The notes: generated by a model not told the origin, from the sequence alone. Shown: positions 8,002 to 14,347, numbered from the stretch's first letter. The stretch is DNA of 14,347 nucleotides from an uncultured Ignavibacteriota bacterium (GCA_937959065.1 CALGOI010000170.1:1-14347); one strand, 5' to 3'. Numbers and translations are program-made.

Positions 8002-8413
8002 GACAGGGCAGCATGAAACATATACTAACGACAGAATAGCGGATTTTTTATTCGAGCATCTGGACCAGTTCGGTGATAAACGCGAAGCAATAATGCAGTG
8101 TTTGAATTACGTTTTTAATGACAGCCACGGAGGTTTTGTTGTACTGGGTATAGAGGACGGCGAAATAATGGGAGCGGTCATAATTAACAAGACGGGGATG
8201 GAGGGATATATCCCCGAGAATATATTGGTGTACATCGCGGTCAGCGCGAAGATGAGAGGAAAGGGACTGGGCAAGGAACTGATGAACGCAACTATAGAGG
8301 AGGCGAACGGAAGCATAGCACTTCACGTAGAGCCGGACAACCCGGCTAAATTCCTGTATGAAAAGCTTGGCTTCACTAATAAATATCTGGAAATGAGGTT
8401 AATAAAGGAGTAG
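7976..8413 (+). CDS. GNAT-family N-acetyltransferase
   Basis: This is a 145-residue acyltransferase using acetyl-CoA. The acetyl-CoA pyrophosphate loop is RGKGLG at 94-99, after the beta-4 strand ILVYIAVS, and a late family motif NPAKFLYEKLGF lies at 122-133. Length and order fit a single-domain GNAT. The acceptor is unknown; the operon suggests an amino acid or peptide amine, which would oppose the neighbouring deacylase. The ATG at 7976 lies inside the end of the symporter gene (26-base overlap in another frame), so its translation is probably coupled to the symporter's. A single base separates its stop from the ATG of the M20 gene. Confidence 0.88.
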   Translation: MEIIKITPETGQHETYTNDRIADFLFEHLDQFGDKREAIMQCLNYVFNDSHGGFVVLGIEDGEIMGAVIINKTGMEGYIPENILVYIAVSAKMRGKGLGKELMNATIEEANGSIALHVEPDNPAKFLYEKLGFTNKYLEMRLIKE

Positions 8414-8414
8414 A

Positions 8415-9599
8415 ATGAATATCAAAGGCGAAATACTGGAAAAATTAACAAAGCTGAGGCAGGACCTGCATAAACACCCCGAGGTTTCTCATAAAGAAAG
8501 TAAGACAGCTCAAAAAATCAAAGAGCATATAGGCAAGTATAATCCCGATGAGGTAATAGAGAATATCGGGGGAAACGGGATACTCTTTTTATTTAAAGGA
8601 AAAGAAGAAGGAAAGACGATCTTTTTCCGGGCAGAGCTTGATGCACTTCCCCTGAAAGAGGAAAGCGGTAAAGAATACAGATCCGTTCATGAAAAGACCG
8701 CTCATCTGTGCGGGCACGATGGTCATATGGCCATGCTGACCGGACTTGCACCTCTGCTGAATGAGAACAGGGATTTCGAAGGAACTGTGGGATTGTTATT
8801 TCAGCCGGCTGAAGAGACGGGCGAAGGGGCAGAGAAGATTTTAGAAGATAAAAGGTTTACCGATTTGAACCCGGATTACATATTCGCGCTGCATAATATA
8901 CCGGGATTAGAAAAAGGGAGTATTGTGGTTAAGGAAGGAGTTTTTGCAATGGGCTCGACGGGAATGGTCATTACTCTCGAAGGCAAATCTACACACGCGG
9001 CATATCCCGAAAAAGGAATAAGCCCGGGTAAAGCGATATCAAAGATAATACTGGGAATAGACCAGGTAAATGCAGATAAAGCATATGGCGGAGTAGCTTT
9101 CGCTACGATAATACACAGCCGGATGGGAAGCGAAGCATTCGGGACACAGCCGGGTGAAGGTACATTAATGCTTACGCTCAGGGCAGAGTCAGACAGTGAC
9201 ATAGATAAGCTGAAAGCAAATGTAATAAAGCTGGCTGATGCAGCCTGTTCAGCAGAGGCTCTGAAATGTGTGATCAGCTACACGGAAGAATTTAAAACAA
9301 CAGTAAACGACAGTGATGCAGTAAAGATTATAAGAAACGCTGTAAAAGAAACCGGTAATAAAGAGGAAGAATTCAGAAAGCCATTCAGGTGGTCGGAAGA
9401 TTTCGGGAGATTCATGGAGAAGTACAAAGGAGCAATGTTCGGACTCGGCGCAGGAGGCGATCTCCCCGAACTCCACAACCCGGATTATGATTTCCCGGAT
9501 GACCTGATACCGGAAGGAGTAAATATATTCTATCAAATCGTAACAGACCTATTATACCCTCATAAAATTGAAGACACCGCGAAACACAAGCACAATTGA
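8415..9599 (+). CDS. M20-family amidohydrolase (M20D, N-acyl amino acid deacylase type)
   Basis: This is a cytosolic metal-dependent hydrolase of 394 residues that removes acyl groups from amino acids or splits related amides. The motifs are complete: HPEVSHKE (21-28), ELDALP (74-79), LCGHDGH (98-104), QPAEETGEGA (130-139), ALHNIPG (158-164) and ELHNPDYDFPDD near the end. Expected metal ligands are Cys99, His101, Glu134, His160 and His354, and Glu133 is the general base. The Cys in CGHDGH is typical of the M20D subgroup (hippurate hydrolase, N-acetyl amino acid deacylases). KSTHAAYPEKGISP belongs to the lid/dimer domain. AAAGGAG ends three or four bases before the ATG. The 3' end overlaps the next gene by 32 bases. 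The actual acyl substrate and its L or D preference are unknown. Confidence 0.9.
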   Translation: MNIKGEILEKLTKLRQDLHKHPEVSHKESKTAQKIKEHIGKYNPDEVIENIGGNGILFLFKGKEEGKTIFFRAELDALPLKEESGKEYRSVHEKTAHLCGHDGHMAMLTGLAPLLNENRDFEGTVGLLFQPAEETGEGAEKILEDKRFTDLNPDYIFALHNIPGLEKGSIVVKEGVFAMGSTGMVITLEGKSTHAAYPEKGISPGKAISKIILGIDQVNADKAYGGVAFATIIHSRMGSEAFGTQPGEGTLMLTLRAESDSDIDKLKANVIKLADAACSAEALKCVISYTEEFKTTVNDSDAVKIIRNAVKETGNKEEEFRKPFRWSEDFGRFMEKYKGAMFGLGAGGDLPELHNPDYDFPDDLIPEGVNIFYQIVTDLLYPHKIEDTAKHKHN

Positions 9600-10731
9600 A
9601 ATATCCCGGTCGGCGTATAAGCACAACCTTGAAGTAATACGAAAGCTTATCGGTGATGACGTGCTATTCACTTCTGTAGTAAAAGGCAACGCATACGGTC
9701 ACGGCATAGATGAGTTTGTACCTCTCGCATATGAAGAGGGCGTAAGGAATTTTGCAGTATTCGATGCTTTCGAGGCGTACAGGGTAAAGAAAGCCATCGG
9801 GCTGAAAAACATATTCCTTATGGTAATGGGAATGATCAATGACGATGAGCTGGAATGGGCAATTGAAAACGAGGTGGACTTTTATGTGTTCAATGAAGAC
9901 AGACTCATGAAGTCACTGGACGCAGCAAAGAAAACAGGGGTTCAAGCAAAAGTTCACATAGAGATAGAGACCGGCATGCACAGAACGGGATTCGAACCAA
10001 AGAATTTAAATAAGCTTTTTGAAATATTAAAAGACAACAAAGAGCACATTCGTTTCAGAGGATTGTGTACACACTTCGCGGGAGCGGAAACACTGGCGAA
10101 TTATCTCAGAGTAAAGACACAATTTGATAATTACAACGCATTGCTGGAGAAATTTACTAGGGAAGGGCTGCAGCCGGAGATAAAACATACTGCCTGTTCG
10201 GCGGCTGTTTTGTCTTATCCTGAAACAATACTGGACTTGGCAAGGATAGGGATATTACAATACGGATTATGGCCTAGCAAGGAAATATCGGTGCTGAACT
10301 TTTTAAACAACAGGAAGAACCCATTGAAACTTAAGAGGATTATCACATGGAAAAGCCAGGTAATGGAAGTAAAAGACGTGAAAGCCGGTGAATACGTTGG
10401 TTACGGTAACAGCTACCTGGCAGAGAGAAATATAAAAATTGCCGTAATACCTGTAGGATATTCACACGGTTTTTCCAGAGTTCTTAGTAATGTGGGAAGG
10501 GTGCTGATTCACGGAAAGCGTTTATCCGTAATCGGATTGGTTAATATGAACGTAATGATAATAGATATAACAAACGCGAGAGCGGTTAAGCCGGGAGATG
10601 AGGTGGTAATCATTGGAAAGCAGAACAACCTGGATCTGACGGTGAGTTCATTCAGCGACCTGTCTAACCAGCTGAATTATGAATTGCTGTCCAGACTGCC
10701 GCATGATATCCCGAGGAGAGTAGTAGAGTAA
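9568..10731 (+). CDS. Alanine-racemase-fold PLP enzyme with altered active-site residues
   Basis: This is a fold-type III, PLP-dependent amino acid racemase of 387 residues. Lys39 in VVKGNAYGHG binds PLP, and Tyr279 in VGYGNSY is the opposing catalytic base. Arg139 (ETGMHRTGF), YGLWPS (232-237), PVGYSHGF and the C-terminal beta domain are present, so a racemase is secure. Several usual alanine racemase positions differ when aligned by eye to the Geobacillus enzyme. The carbamylated Lys before DTGM is Glu132, the GRVxMD block is GLVNMN (323-328), and the substrate-gate Tyr near the C-terminus is replaced in RLPHDIPR. Substrates other than alanine are therefore plausible, and I give no symbol. 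The start is TTG at 9568, the only start upstream of the first conserved segment STIEIS; it overlaps the M20 gene by 32 bases. Confidence 0.87.
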   Translation: MKTPRNTSTIEISRSAYKHNLEVIRKLIGDDVLFTSVVKGNAYGHGIDEFVPLAYEEGVRNFAVFDAFEAYRVKKAIGLKNIFLMVMGMINDDELEWAIENEVDFYVFNEDRLMKSLDAAKKTGVQAKVHIEIETGMHRTGFEPKNLNKLFEILKDNKEHIRFRGLCTHFAGAETLANYLRVKTQFDNYNALLEKFTREGLQPEIKHTACSAAVLSYPETILDLARIGILQYGLWPSKEISVLNFLNNRKNPLKLKRIITWKSQVMEVKDVKAGEYVGYGNSYLAERNIKIAVIPVGYSHGFSRVLSNVGRVLIHGKRLSVIGLVNMNVMIIDITNARAVKPGDEVVIIGKQNNLDLTVSSFSDLSNQLNYELLSRLPHDIPRRVVE

Positions 10732-11801
10732 TGGCATTTTTCAAATTAGATAAAGAGAAATTAAACCATAACTATAAATTCCTTAACGAGCTATTCACGA
10801 AGAACGGCATCGAATGGGGAATTGTGACGAAGCTTTTGTGCGGAAATGAGAAATTTCTGAGGGAAGTTCTCGGCCTCAAGCCACAGCAGGTTCTCGACTC
10901 ACGAGTACAGAATCTACGAATGATAAAGGACATCGATCCGGATATTCAGACTGTGTATATAAAACCGCCATCGAAAAGGAGCATACCAAACGTTGTAAAA
11001 TTTGCCGATGTAAGTTTTAATACCGAGTATGACACGATCAAGTTCCTCTCCCAGGAAGCAAAGAAGCAGAAGAAACTTCACAAGATAATCATCATGATAG
11101 AGATGGGGGACCTGCGTGAAGGTGTGATGGGAGACAAGCTGGTAGATTTTTACGGTAAAGTGTTTCACCTGCCAAACATAAGAATTGTAGGGATAGGTAC
11201 AAACCTGAACTGCCTCCATGGTGTAATGCCTTCGAAGGATAAACTTATACTGCTGGGATTATACAGACAGATAGTAGAGTTAAAATTCAAAAGAGACATA
11301 CCATGGATATCGGGCGGTACTTCGGTAACTTTACCACTGCTATTCAGGAAAGAGATACCAAAAGCAATAAACCATTTTCGGATAGGTGAGAGTTTATTCT
11401 TTGGTAAGAACTTATTCAAAGAGAGAACGATAAAAGGGATGAAGGACGATATGTTCATGCTTTACTCTGAGGTGATCGAAGTTGGCAACAAACCTATTAC
11501 ACCTTTCGGAGAATTAGGCGCGAACCTGGAAGGTGAAAAGTTCAAAGTAAACGAAGAGGAGTATGGAAAGGAAATCAGGAGAGCAATAATCGATATAGGA
11601 CTTTTGGATATAGATCCTAAGAATTTAACACCTACGGATAAATCGATAGAGGTGGTCGGGGCGAGTTCGGATATGCTTATAATAGACGTCACCAACTCCA
11701 AAAAGAATTACAGAGTTGGTGACTTGATAAAATTTAAAGTGAATTACCTGGGAGCTTTGAACATCCTCAACTCCCGTTACATCGAGAAGATAGTGGACTA
11801 A
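10731..11801 (+). CDS. Alanine/ornithine racemase family PLP enzyme (Orr/YhfX-like)
   Basis: This is a second fold-type III PLP enzyme of 356 residues, from a subfamily distinct from its neighbour. PLP-binding Lys34 is in VTKLLCGN. Family blocks follow: IEMGDLREGV, GIGTNLNCLHGV, SGGTSVTLPLL, NHFRIGESLFFG and GASSDMLIID. These match the group that includes the clostridial ornithine racemase. No classical Alr C-terminal Tyr motif is seen. The ATG shares one base with the stop of the preceding gene (TAATG), and GAGGAGAG at 10712-10719 serves as ribosome site, so the two racemases should be made together. The stop at 11799-11801 directly touches the msrB stop on the other strand. Ornithine, lysine or another amino acid could be the substrate. 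A pairing of the two proteins in one complex is only a possibility. Confidence 0.87.
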   Translation: MAFFKLDKEKLNHNYKFLNELFTKNGIEWGIVTKLLCGNEKFLREVLGLKPQQVLDSRVQNLRMIKDIDPDIQTVYIKPPSKRSIPNVVKFADVSFNTEYDTIKFLSQEAKKQKKLHKIIIMIEMGDLREGVMGDKLVDFYGKVFHLPNIRIVGIGTNLNCLHGVMPSKDKLILLGLYRQIVELKFKRDIPWISGGTSVTLPLLFRKEIPKAINHFRIGESLFFGKNLFKERTIKGMKDDMFMLYSEVIEVGNKPITPFGELGANLEGEKFKVNEEEYGKEIRRAIIDIGLLDIDPKNLTPTDKSIEVVGASSDMLIIDVTNSKKNYRVGDLIKFKVNYLGALNILNSRYIEKIVD

Positions 11802-12392
11802 TTACTTACTCTCACCATTCTTATCTTTAAACTCCAGTGAAACAGAATTGATACAGTACCTTTTTCCGGTCGGCGGCGGTCCGTCATCGAATACGTGTCC
11901 GAGATGCGAATCACATTTACCGCAGGTAACTTCGGTTCGTATCATTCCGTGTGAACGGTCTTCCGTCAGTACTATACTTTCATCGTTAACCGCTTCAAAG
12001 AAACTCGGCCAGCCGCATCCGGATTCGAATTTCGCGGTCGATTTGAATACAGGGTTACCGCAGGCATTACAATAGAACGTGCCTACCTCTTTAAAATCGT
12101 TATACTTACCCGTAAACGGCTTTTCCGTTCCTTTCTCTCTGAGAACGTGGTACTCTTCGTCACTCAATTTCTGTTTCCACTCATCTTCCGTTTTGTTAAT
12201 TTTTTCGTCAGACATATTATCTCCCTGGGTTTGTTTATTATCCGAATCTGATGAATCGGAGACCAACGTGATATTTTCACTTACATTATTGTTATCCGGT
12301 TCATGTCCCCCGGAGAAGAGTTCATTTCTGAATTGAAAGATCAGTACCCCAATTACAACGATAGCAATAATCAATAAAGGTTTAATCTTCAT
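11802..12392 (-). CDS. msrB: Peptide-methionine (R)-S-oxide reductase MsrB with N-terminal anchor
   Basis: The enzyme reduces R-methionine sulfoxide in proteins. The full 196-residue product begins with a membrane segment (residues 4-20, KPLLIIAIVVIGVLIFQ) and an Asp/Ser/Asn-rich linker (25-65), then the complete MsrB domain. Zinc cysteines are C108, C111, C157 and C160, the catalytic cysteine is C180 in RYCINS, and the recycling cysteine is C126 in SGCGWPSF. The ATG at 12392 has no ribosome site, whereas an in-frame ATG at 12215 (residue 60) is preceded by AGGGAG with five bases between. Starting there gives 137 residues, the length of ordinary cytosolic MsrB. I keep the long form because the membrane segment is clear, but both forms may be made. 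It is divergent from osmC (115 bases apart), which fits shared control under oxidative stress. Confidence 0.93.
   Translation of the reverse strand: MKIKPLLIIAIVVIGVLIFQFRNELFSGGHEPDNNNVSENITLVSDSSDSDNKQTQGDNMSDEKINKTEDEWKQKLSDEEYHVLREKGTEKPFTGKYNDFKEVGTFYCNACGNPVFKSTAKFESGCGWPSFFEAVNDESIVLTEDRSHGMIRTEVTCGKCDSHLGHVFDDGPPPTGKRYCINSVSLEFKDKNGESK
12213..12226 (-). promoter_or_regulatory. Internal ribosome site and second start in msrB
   Basis: On the minus strand AGGGAG (12226-12221), then five bases, then ATG (12215-12213), in frame with msrB. It is the best ribosome site of this gene and would give a soluble 137-residue enzyme without the membrane anchor. Confidence 0.5.
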
Positions 12393-12507
12393 TATAAATC
12401 ATTTAGTTGTCCGGTTACAAAATATAAAACAGCCACAGTGCGCGTTAAGTTTCTTCTAAGTCAGAATATATTTATATTTAGGTACTTTATTAATGAAAAA
12501 ACGATAA

Positions 12508-12948
12508 ATGGCTGAAAACAATCAAATTATTGCAAAGCTTAGACCGGAAGATAATTTTACAACCCGCATATCGGTTGAAGGGCACGAGATAATTGCCGAC
12601 GAACCCGAATCGGCAGGCGGGAAAAACAAAGGACCTACACCATACGGATTAATTGCATCGGGACTTGCCGCATGTACCGTGATGACAATGAAGTGGTATT
12701 CCCAGAGGAAAGGATGGGAGGTGGAAGAATTCAGAGCGTTCGTTTCACACGGCAGGGACTATGTTGAAGACTGTGAGAACTGTGAGGAAGGCAAAAAGAC
12801 ACAAATATACAAATTCGAGATAGTGATCGAAGCTGACGGGGATCTAACAGATGAACAGAAATTAAAATTAATCGATATAGCCAATAAGTGCCCGGTACAC
12901 CGTACGATGACATCGCCTATCGAAGTTCACACAAAATTCAGGGACTGA
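12508..12948 (+). CDS. OsmC-family thiol peroxidase-like protein
   Basis: This 146-residue OsmC/Ohr-fold protein probably reduces organic hydroperoxides through a pair of cysteines. Both are present: Cys56 in GLAACTVMTMKWY and Cys128 in NKCPVHRT. A further DCENCEEG segment (88-95) resembles the C-x-x-C insert seen in one OsmC subgroup, so it is not a simple OsmC or Ohr; I give no symbol. The fold is expected to work as a dimer in the cytosol, and the reductant is unknown. The ATG at 12508 directly follows the stop of a four-codon frame (ATG at 12493, then TAA). Its TGA overlaps the next gene's ATG by one base (TGATG), so translation is likely coupled. msrB lies divergently upstream. Confidence 0.9.
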   Translation: MAENNQIIAKLRPEDNFTTRISVEGHEIIADEPESAGGKNKGPTPYGLIASGLAACTVMTMKWYSQRKGWEVEEFRAFVSHGRDYVEDCENCEEGKKTQIYKFEIVIEADGDLTDEQKLKLIDIANKCPVHRTMTSPIEVHTKFRD

Positions 12949-13319
12949 TGCCGTCAGGATATTCAGGAATACCGCTTGTGAAAAAGCTGGGAATTAAGGA
13001 AGGGTTTAAAGTAAAGTTTATAAATAAGCCAAAGAATTATTTACAGCTTTTAGAAGAGCTTCCACCCGGGGTGAAGCAAACTAAAACAGGGAAAGCGGAC
13101 TTCGTGCATTTGTTTACAAAGATCAAGAAAGAACTGGCCACAGAGCTGCAGAAGAATATGAGTCTGATAGAACAGGATGGGATGATATGGGTATCGTGGC
13201 CGAAGAAAGCATCAAAGATAGAAACCGACATAACAGAGGATGTTATAAAGGTTTGCTCTGTAGATGATACCTGGTCGGGATTAAAACTTGTAATCAGAAA
13301 GGAGCTAAGGAATAAGTGA
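12948..13319 (+). CDS. DUF3052-family protein
   Basis: This small protein of 123 residues and unknown function is recognised as DUF3052 from three signs: the opening GYSGIPLVKKLGIKEG, the middle LPPGV and ADFVHLFTK (a methyltransferase-like beta-strand pattern without a SAM site), and the C-terminal MIWVSWPKKASK, TDITEDVIK and VDDTWSGLKLVIRKELR. An upstream in-frame start at 12888 exists but would run 60 bases into osmC. The ATG at 12948, one base overlapping the osmC stop and preceded by CAGGGA, matches the family's N-terminus and is preferred. The stop overlaps the next gene's GTG by four bases. The position between osmC and a Rid-family gene suggests a stress or redox link, but nothing in the sequence shows an activity. 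Confidence 0.85.
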   Translation: MPSGYSGIPLVKKLGIKEGFKVKFINKPKNYLQLLEELPPGVKQTKTGKADFVHLFTKIKKELATELQKNMSLIEQDGMIWVSWPKKASKIETDITEDVIKVCSVDDTWSGLKLVIRKELRNK

Positions 13320-13705
13320 GTGAAAGAAAGAAAATACCAGCGGGTACCAAGTGGGGTGATTCAGTCGGGTACTCCAGGGCAGTAAGAGTTGGGAGTATAA
13401 TTGAGGTAGCCGGGACGACGGCATTTGAAAACGGTGAGGTAGTTGGTGTCGGTGATGCTTATGCGCAGGGAATGCATATATTGAAAAAAATTGAGATTGC
13501 ACTCGAAGAGCTGGGATCCGGAATGAAGGATGTTGTCAGGACAAGGATGTATCTGTCCGACATTTCCTGCTGGGATGGAGTGGCAAAAACTCACGGTGAG
13601 TTCTTCAGTGAGATAAAGCCGGCATCCACGATGCTGGTTGTGACTGAGTTCGCTCATCCGGACATGCTTGTAGAGATCGAGGTGACAGCAATAACGGATA
13701 ATTAG
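13316..13705 (+). CDS. Rid (YjgF/YER057c) family protein lacking the usual active-site arginine
   Basis: This 129-residue Rid-fold protein probably forms a trimer. The classic members destroy reactive enamines and imines made by PLP enzymes. Family segments are IIEVAGTTAF (28-37), RTRMYLSDI (75-83), the turn KPASTMLVV (101-109) and MLVEIEVTAI (117-126), with Glu120 kept. The arginine that holds the substrate carboxylate in RidA (in P-A-R) is Ser104 here, as in the Rid groups without known deaminase activity, so I do not call it ridA. The start is GTG at 13316, overlapping the DUF3052 stop as GTGA, with AAGG just upstream; the family's N-terminus agrees. Its TAG overlaps the stop of the convergent gene by four bases (TTAG) and there is no terminator between them. 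Confidence 0.87.
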   Translation: MSERKKIPAGTKWGDSVGYSRAVRVGSIIEVAGTTAFENGEVVGVGDAYAQGMHILKKIEIALEELGSGMKDVVRTRMYLSDISCWDGVAKTHGEFFSEIKPASTMLVVTEFAHPDMLVEIEVTAITDN

Positions 13706-14064
13706 GCAGCTTTACATGTGGTTCCGGGAACGGCTTTGGATTTCTTTGATGCGAGGATCTTTTCTCCATCTTTCCATGAAGGAGTCCTCTCAACTATCCA
13801 GCTAGCAGTAGAAAAATCATCGGAGTAGTAACGGGTTTGTTTCATTACTTCCAGGTGCAGACCGCTGCGGACAAAATTCATCATGGATTTTTCGTCTTCC
13901 CATATAGTAAGAGTCCAGAAAGTAAGGTATCTTTTGTATCTTCCGGTGTATGATAAATTACCCGGAGATTTTGCTGCCTGCTTCATGATCTTTGGTGCGA
14001 CGGCAATGAATTTGAACAGTTTTAGAGGATTTTTGAGCTTTATTCTAGTTATCGATGCTATCAT
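13702..14064 (-). CDS. Small alpha-beta barrel protein (ABM/DUF3291-like)
   Basis: This 120-residue protein resembles the dimeric ferredoxin-like barrel of antibiotic-biosynthesis monooxygenases and DUF3291. The beta-strand MIASITRIKL at the start, the central FWTLTIWEDEKSMMNFVRSG and the following His (GLHLEVM) are the recognisable part, close to the pattern seen around spheroidene monooxygenase relatives. The C-terminus is basic with two Cys-Lys-Ala type residues and looks unstructured. No substrate or cofactor can be named, and a monooxygenase activity is not shown. ATG 14064 is the natural start, since the first beta-strand begins at once. It is convergent with the Rid gene and overlaps it by four bases; its upstream region carries a short inverted repeat (14078-14084 with 14100-14106). 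Confidence 0.7.
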   Translation of the reverse strand: MIASITRIKLKNPLKLFKFIAVAPKIMKQAAKSPGNLSYTGRYKRYLTFWTLTIWEDEKSMMNFVRSGLHLEVMKQTRYYSDDFSTASWIVERTPSWKDGEKILASKKSKAVPGTTCKAA

Positions 14065-14077
14065 AATTGATAAATTT

Positions 14078-14151
14078 AAACAGTATTAATTTACTGAACA
14101 CTGTTTATTTTGTCAAGTAAAATAATTATACCATTAACTATAGCTGTTAAT
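14078..14151. repeat. Short inverted repeats in the divergent intergenic region
   Basis: Two operator-like dyads lie between two divergent genes. AAACAGT at 14078-14084 mirrors ACTGTTT at 14100-14106, with CAGTA/TACTG nested inside. ATTAAC at 14133-14138 mirrors GTTAAT at 14146-14151 with seven bases between. In an AT-rich stretch such short dyads can occur by chance, so binding of a regulator is only a possibility. Confidence 0.3.
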
Positions 14152-14168
14152 TATAGGAGTTTATATAG

Positions 14169-14201
14169 CTTGATTTAGACATGAAAATAATATTATATTT
14201 G
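14169..14201 (+). promoter_or_regulatory. Bacteroidota-type promoter for the last gene
   Basis: TATATTTG at 14194-14201 is an exact match to the Bacteroidota -7 consensus TANNTTTG. CTTG at 14169-14172, 21 bases upstream, could be the -33 element (consensus TTTG, one mismatch). Transcription would begin near 14209, leaving a leader of about 20 bases before the ATG at 14232. Confidence 0.5.
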
Positions 14202-14231
14202 AGTGAGGGCGTATCATAAAACCTTAGCAAA

Positions 14232-14347
14232 ATGAGACAGCTTACCACATTAGTTTTACTTTTCTATTCAATTACATCTTTTAAAACTCTCTCGGCCCAG
14301 CAGTTATTGAATGGAAATAACATTTCATCTCCTTTTCACGCGAAAGG
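14232..14347 (+). CDS. N-terminus of an exported protein, cut by the window end
   Basis: Only 38 codons are present. They open with MRQLTTLVLLFYSITSF, a hydrophobic stretch, then LSAQQLLNG, which looks like a signal peptide with cleavage after Ala-Gln or just before QQ. The rest (NNISSPFHAKG) is too short to assign. A candidate promoter lies just upstream; no ribosome site is seen before the ATG. In this type of genome a T9SS or periplasmic protein is likely, but that is a guess. Confidence 0.65.
   Translation, partial: MRQLTTLVLLFYSITSFKTLSAQQLLNGNNISSPFHAK

Noticed and set aside
9568..11801. One of the two PLP enzymes might be the C-S lyase EgtE for ergothioneine.
   Set aside because: Both have the fold-type III racemase motifs; EgtE is a fold-type I aminotransferase-like enzyme.
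12888..12947. A longer DUF3052 product starting at 12888.
   Set aside because: It would add 20 residues inside osmC with no family match; the ATG at 12948 overlaps the osmC stop and fits the family's N-terminus.
13361..13657. Open frames on the minus strand over the Rid gene, and similar ones over the symporter, M20 and racemase genes.
   Set aside because: They lack family features and lie wholly within well-supported genes on the other strand.
1..14347. Defence system, prophage, transposon or CRISPR content.
   Set aside because: No integrase, transposase, repeat-spacer array, terminal repeats or toxin-antitoxin pair was seen on either strand.

Overview
The window reads as chromosome from a Bacteroidota/Chlorobiota-type bacterium, most likely of the Ignavibacteria kind. 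The main reasons are a secreted protein ending in a type IX secretion (T9SS) sorting domain with the NYPNPFNPSTTI signature, a TANNTTTG-type promoter near the right end, patchy use of Shine-Dalgarno sites, and several TTG starts. I see no rRNA, tRNA, CRISPR array, insertion sequence or phage gene. This taxonomic call is by eye.

Left part (1-5900). On the minus strand lies the decayed N-terminal part of an osmoprotectant-type ABC ATPase, followed by egtB (+), a T9SS-exported beta-propeller-like protein (+), a shared terminator, egtD (-) and a thioredoxin-like gene (-) broken by one in-frame TAA. EgtD trimethylates histidine to hercynine and EgtB attaches sulfur to it oxidatively. These are the two signature enzymes of ergothioneine synthesis; no egtA, egtC or egtE is visible here.

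Middle (5941-11801). A stand-alone DinB-fold protein is followed by a 150-base gap holding a long hairpin that forms best in the plus-strand RNA. Then comes a tightly packed five-gene operon: sodium:solute symporter, GNAT acetyltransferase, M20 amidohydrolase, alanine-racemase-fold enzyme, and ornithine/alanine-racemase-family enzyme. All four junctions overlap or lie one base apart. I infer import, deacylation and racemisation of amino acids or N-acyl amino acids. The first racemase has several altered active-site positions, so alanine may not be its substrate.

Right part (11802-14347). msrB (-) abuts the operon stop to stop with no spacer, and may produce both a membrane-anchored and a cytosolic form from two starts. 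Divergent from it is a coupled osmC - DUF3052 - Rid-family trio (+). A small ABM/DUF3291-like alpha-beta barrel gene (-) overlaps the end of the Rid gene, and the window closes in the signal peptide of another exported protein.

Taken together, much of the window concerns thiol and redox protection (ergothioneine, thioredoxin-like, MsrB, OsmC), with an unusual amino-acid racemase operon between. The candidates for something undescribed are that operon with its structured leader, and the osmC-DUF3052-Rid unit beside dual-start msrB.
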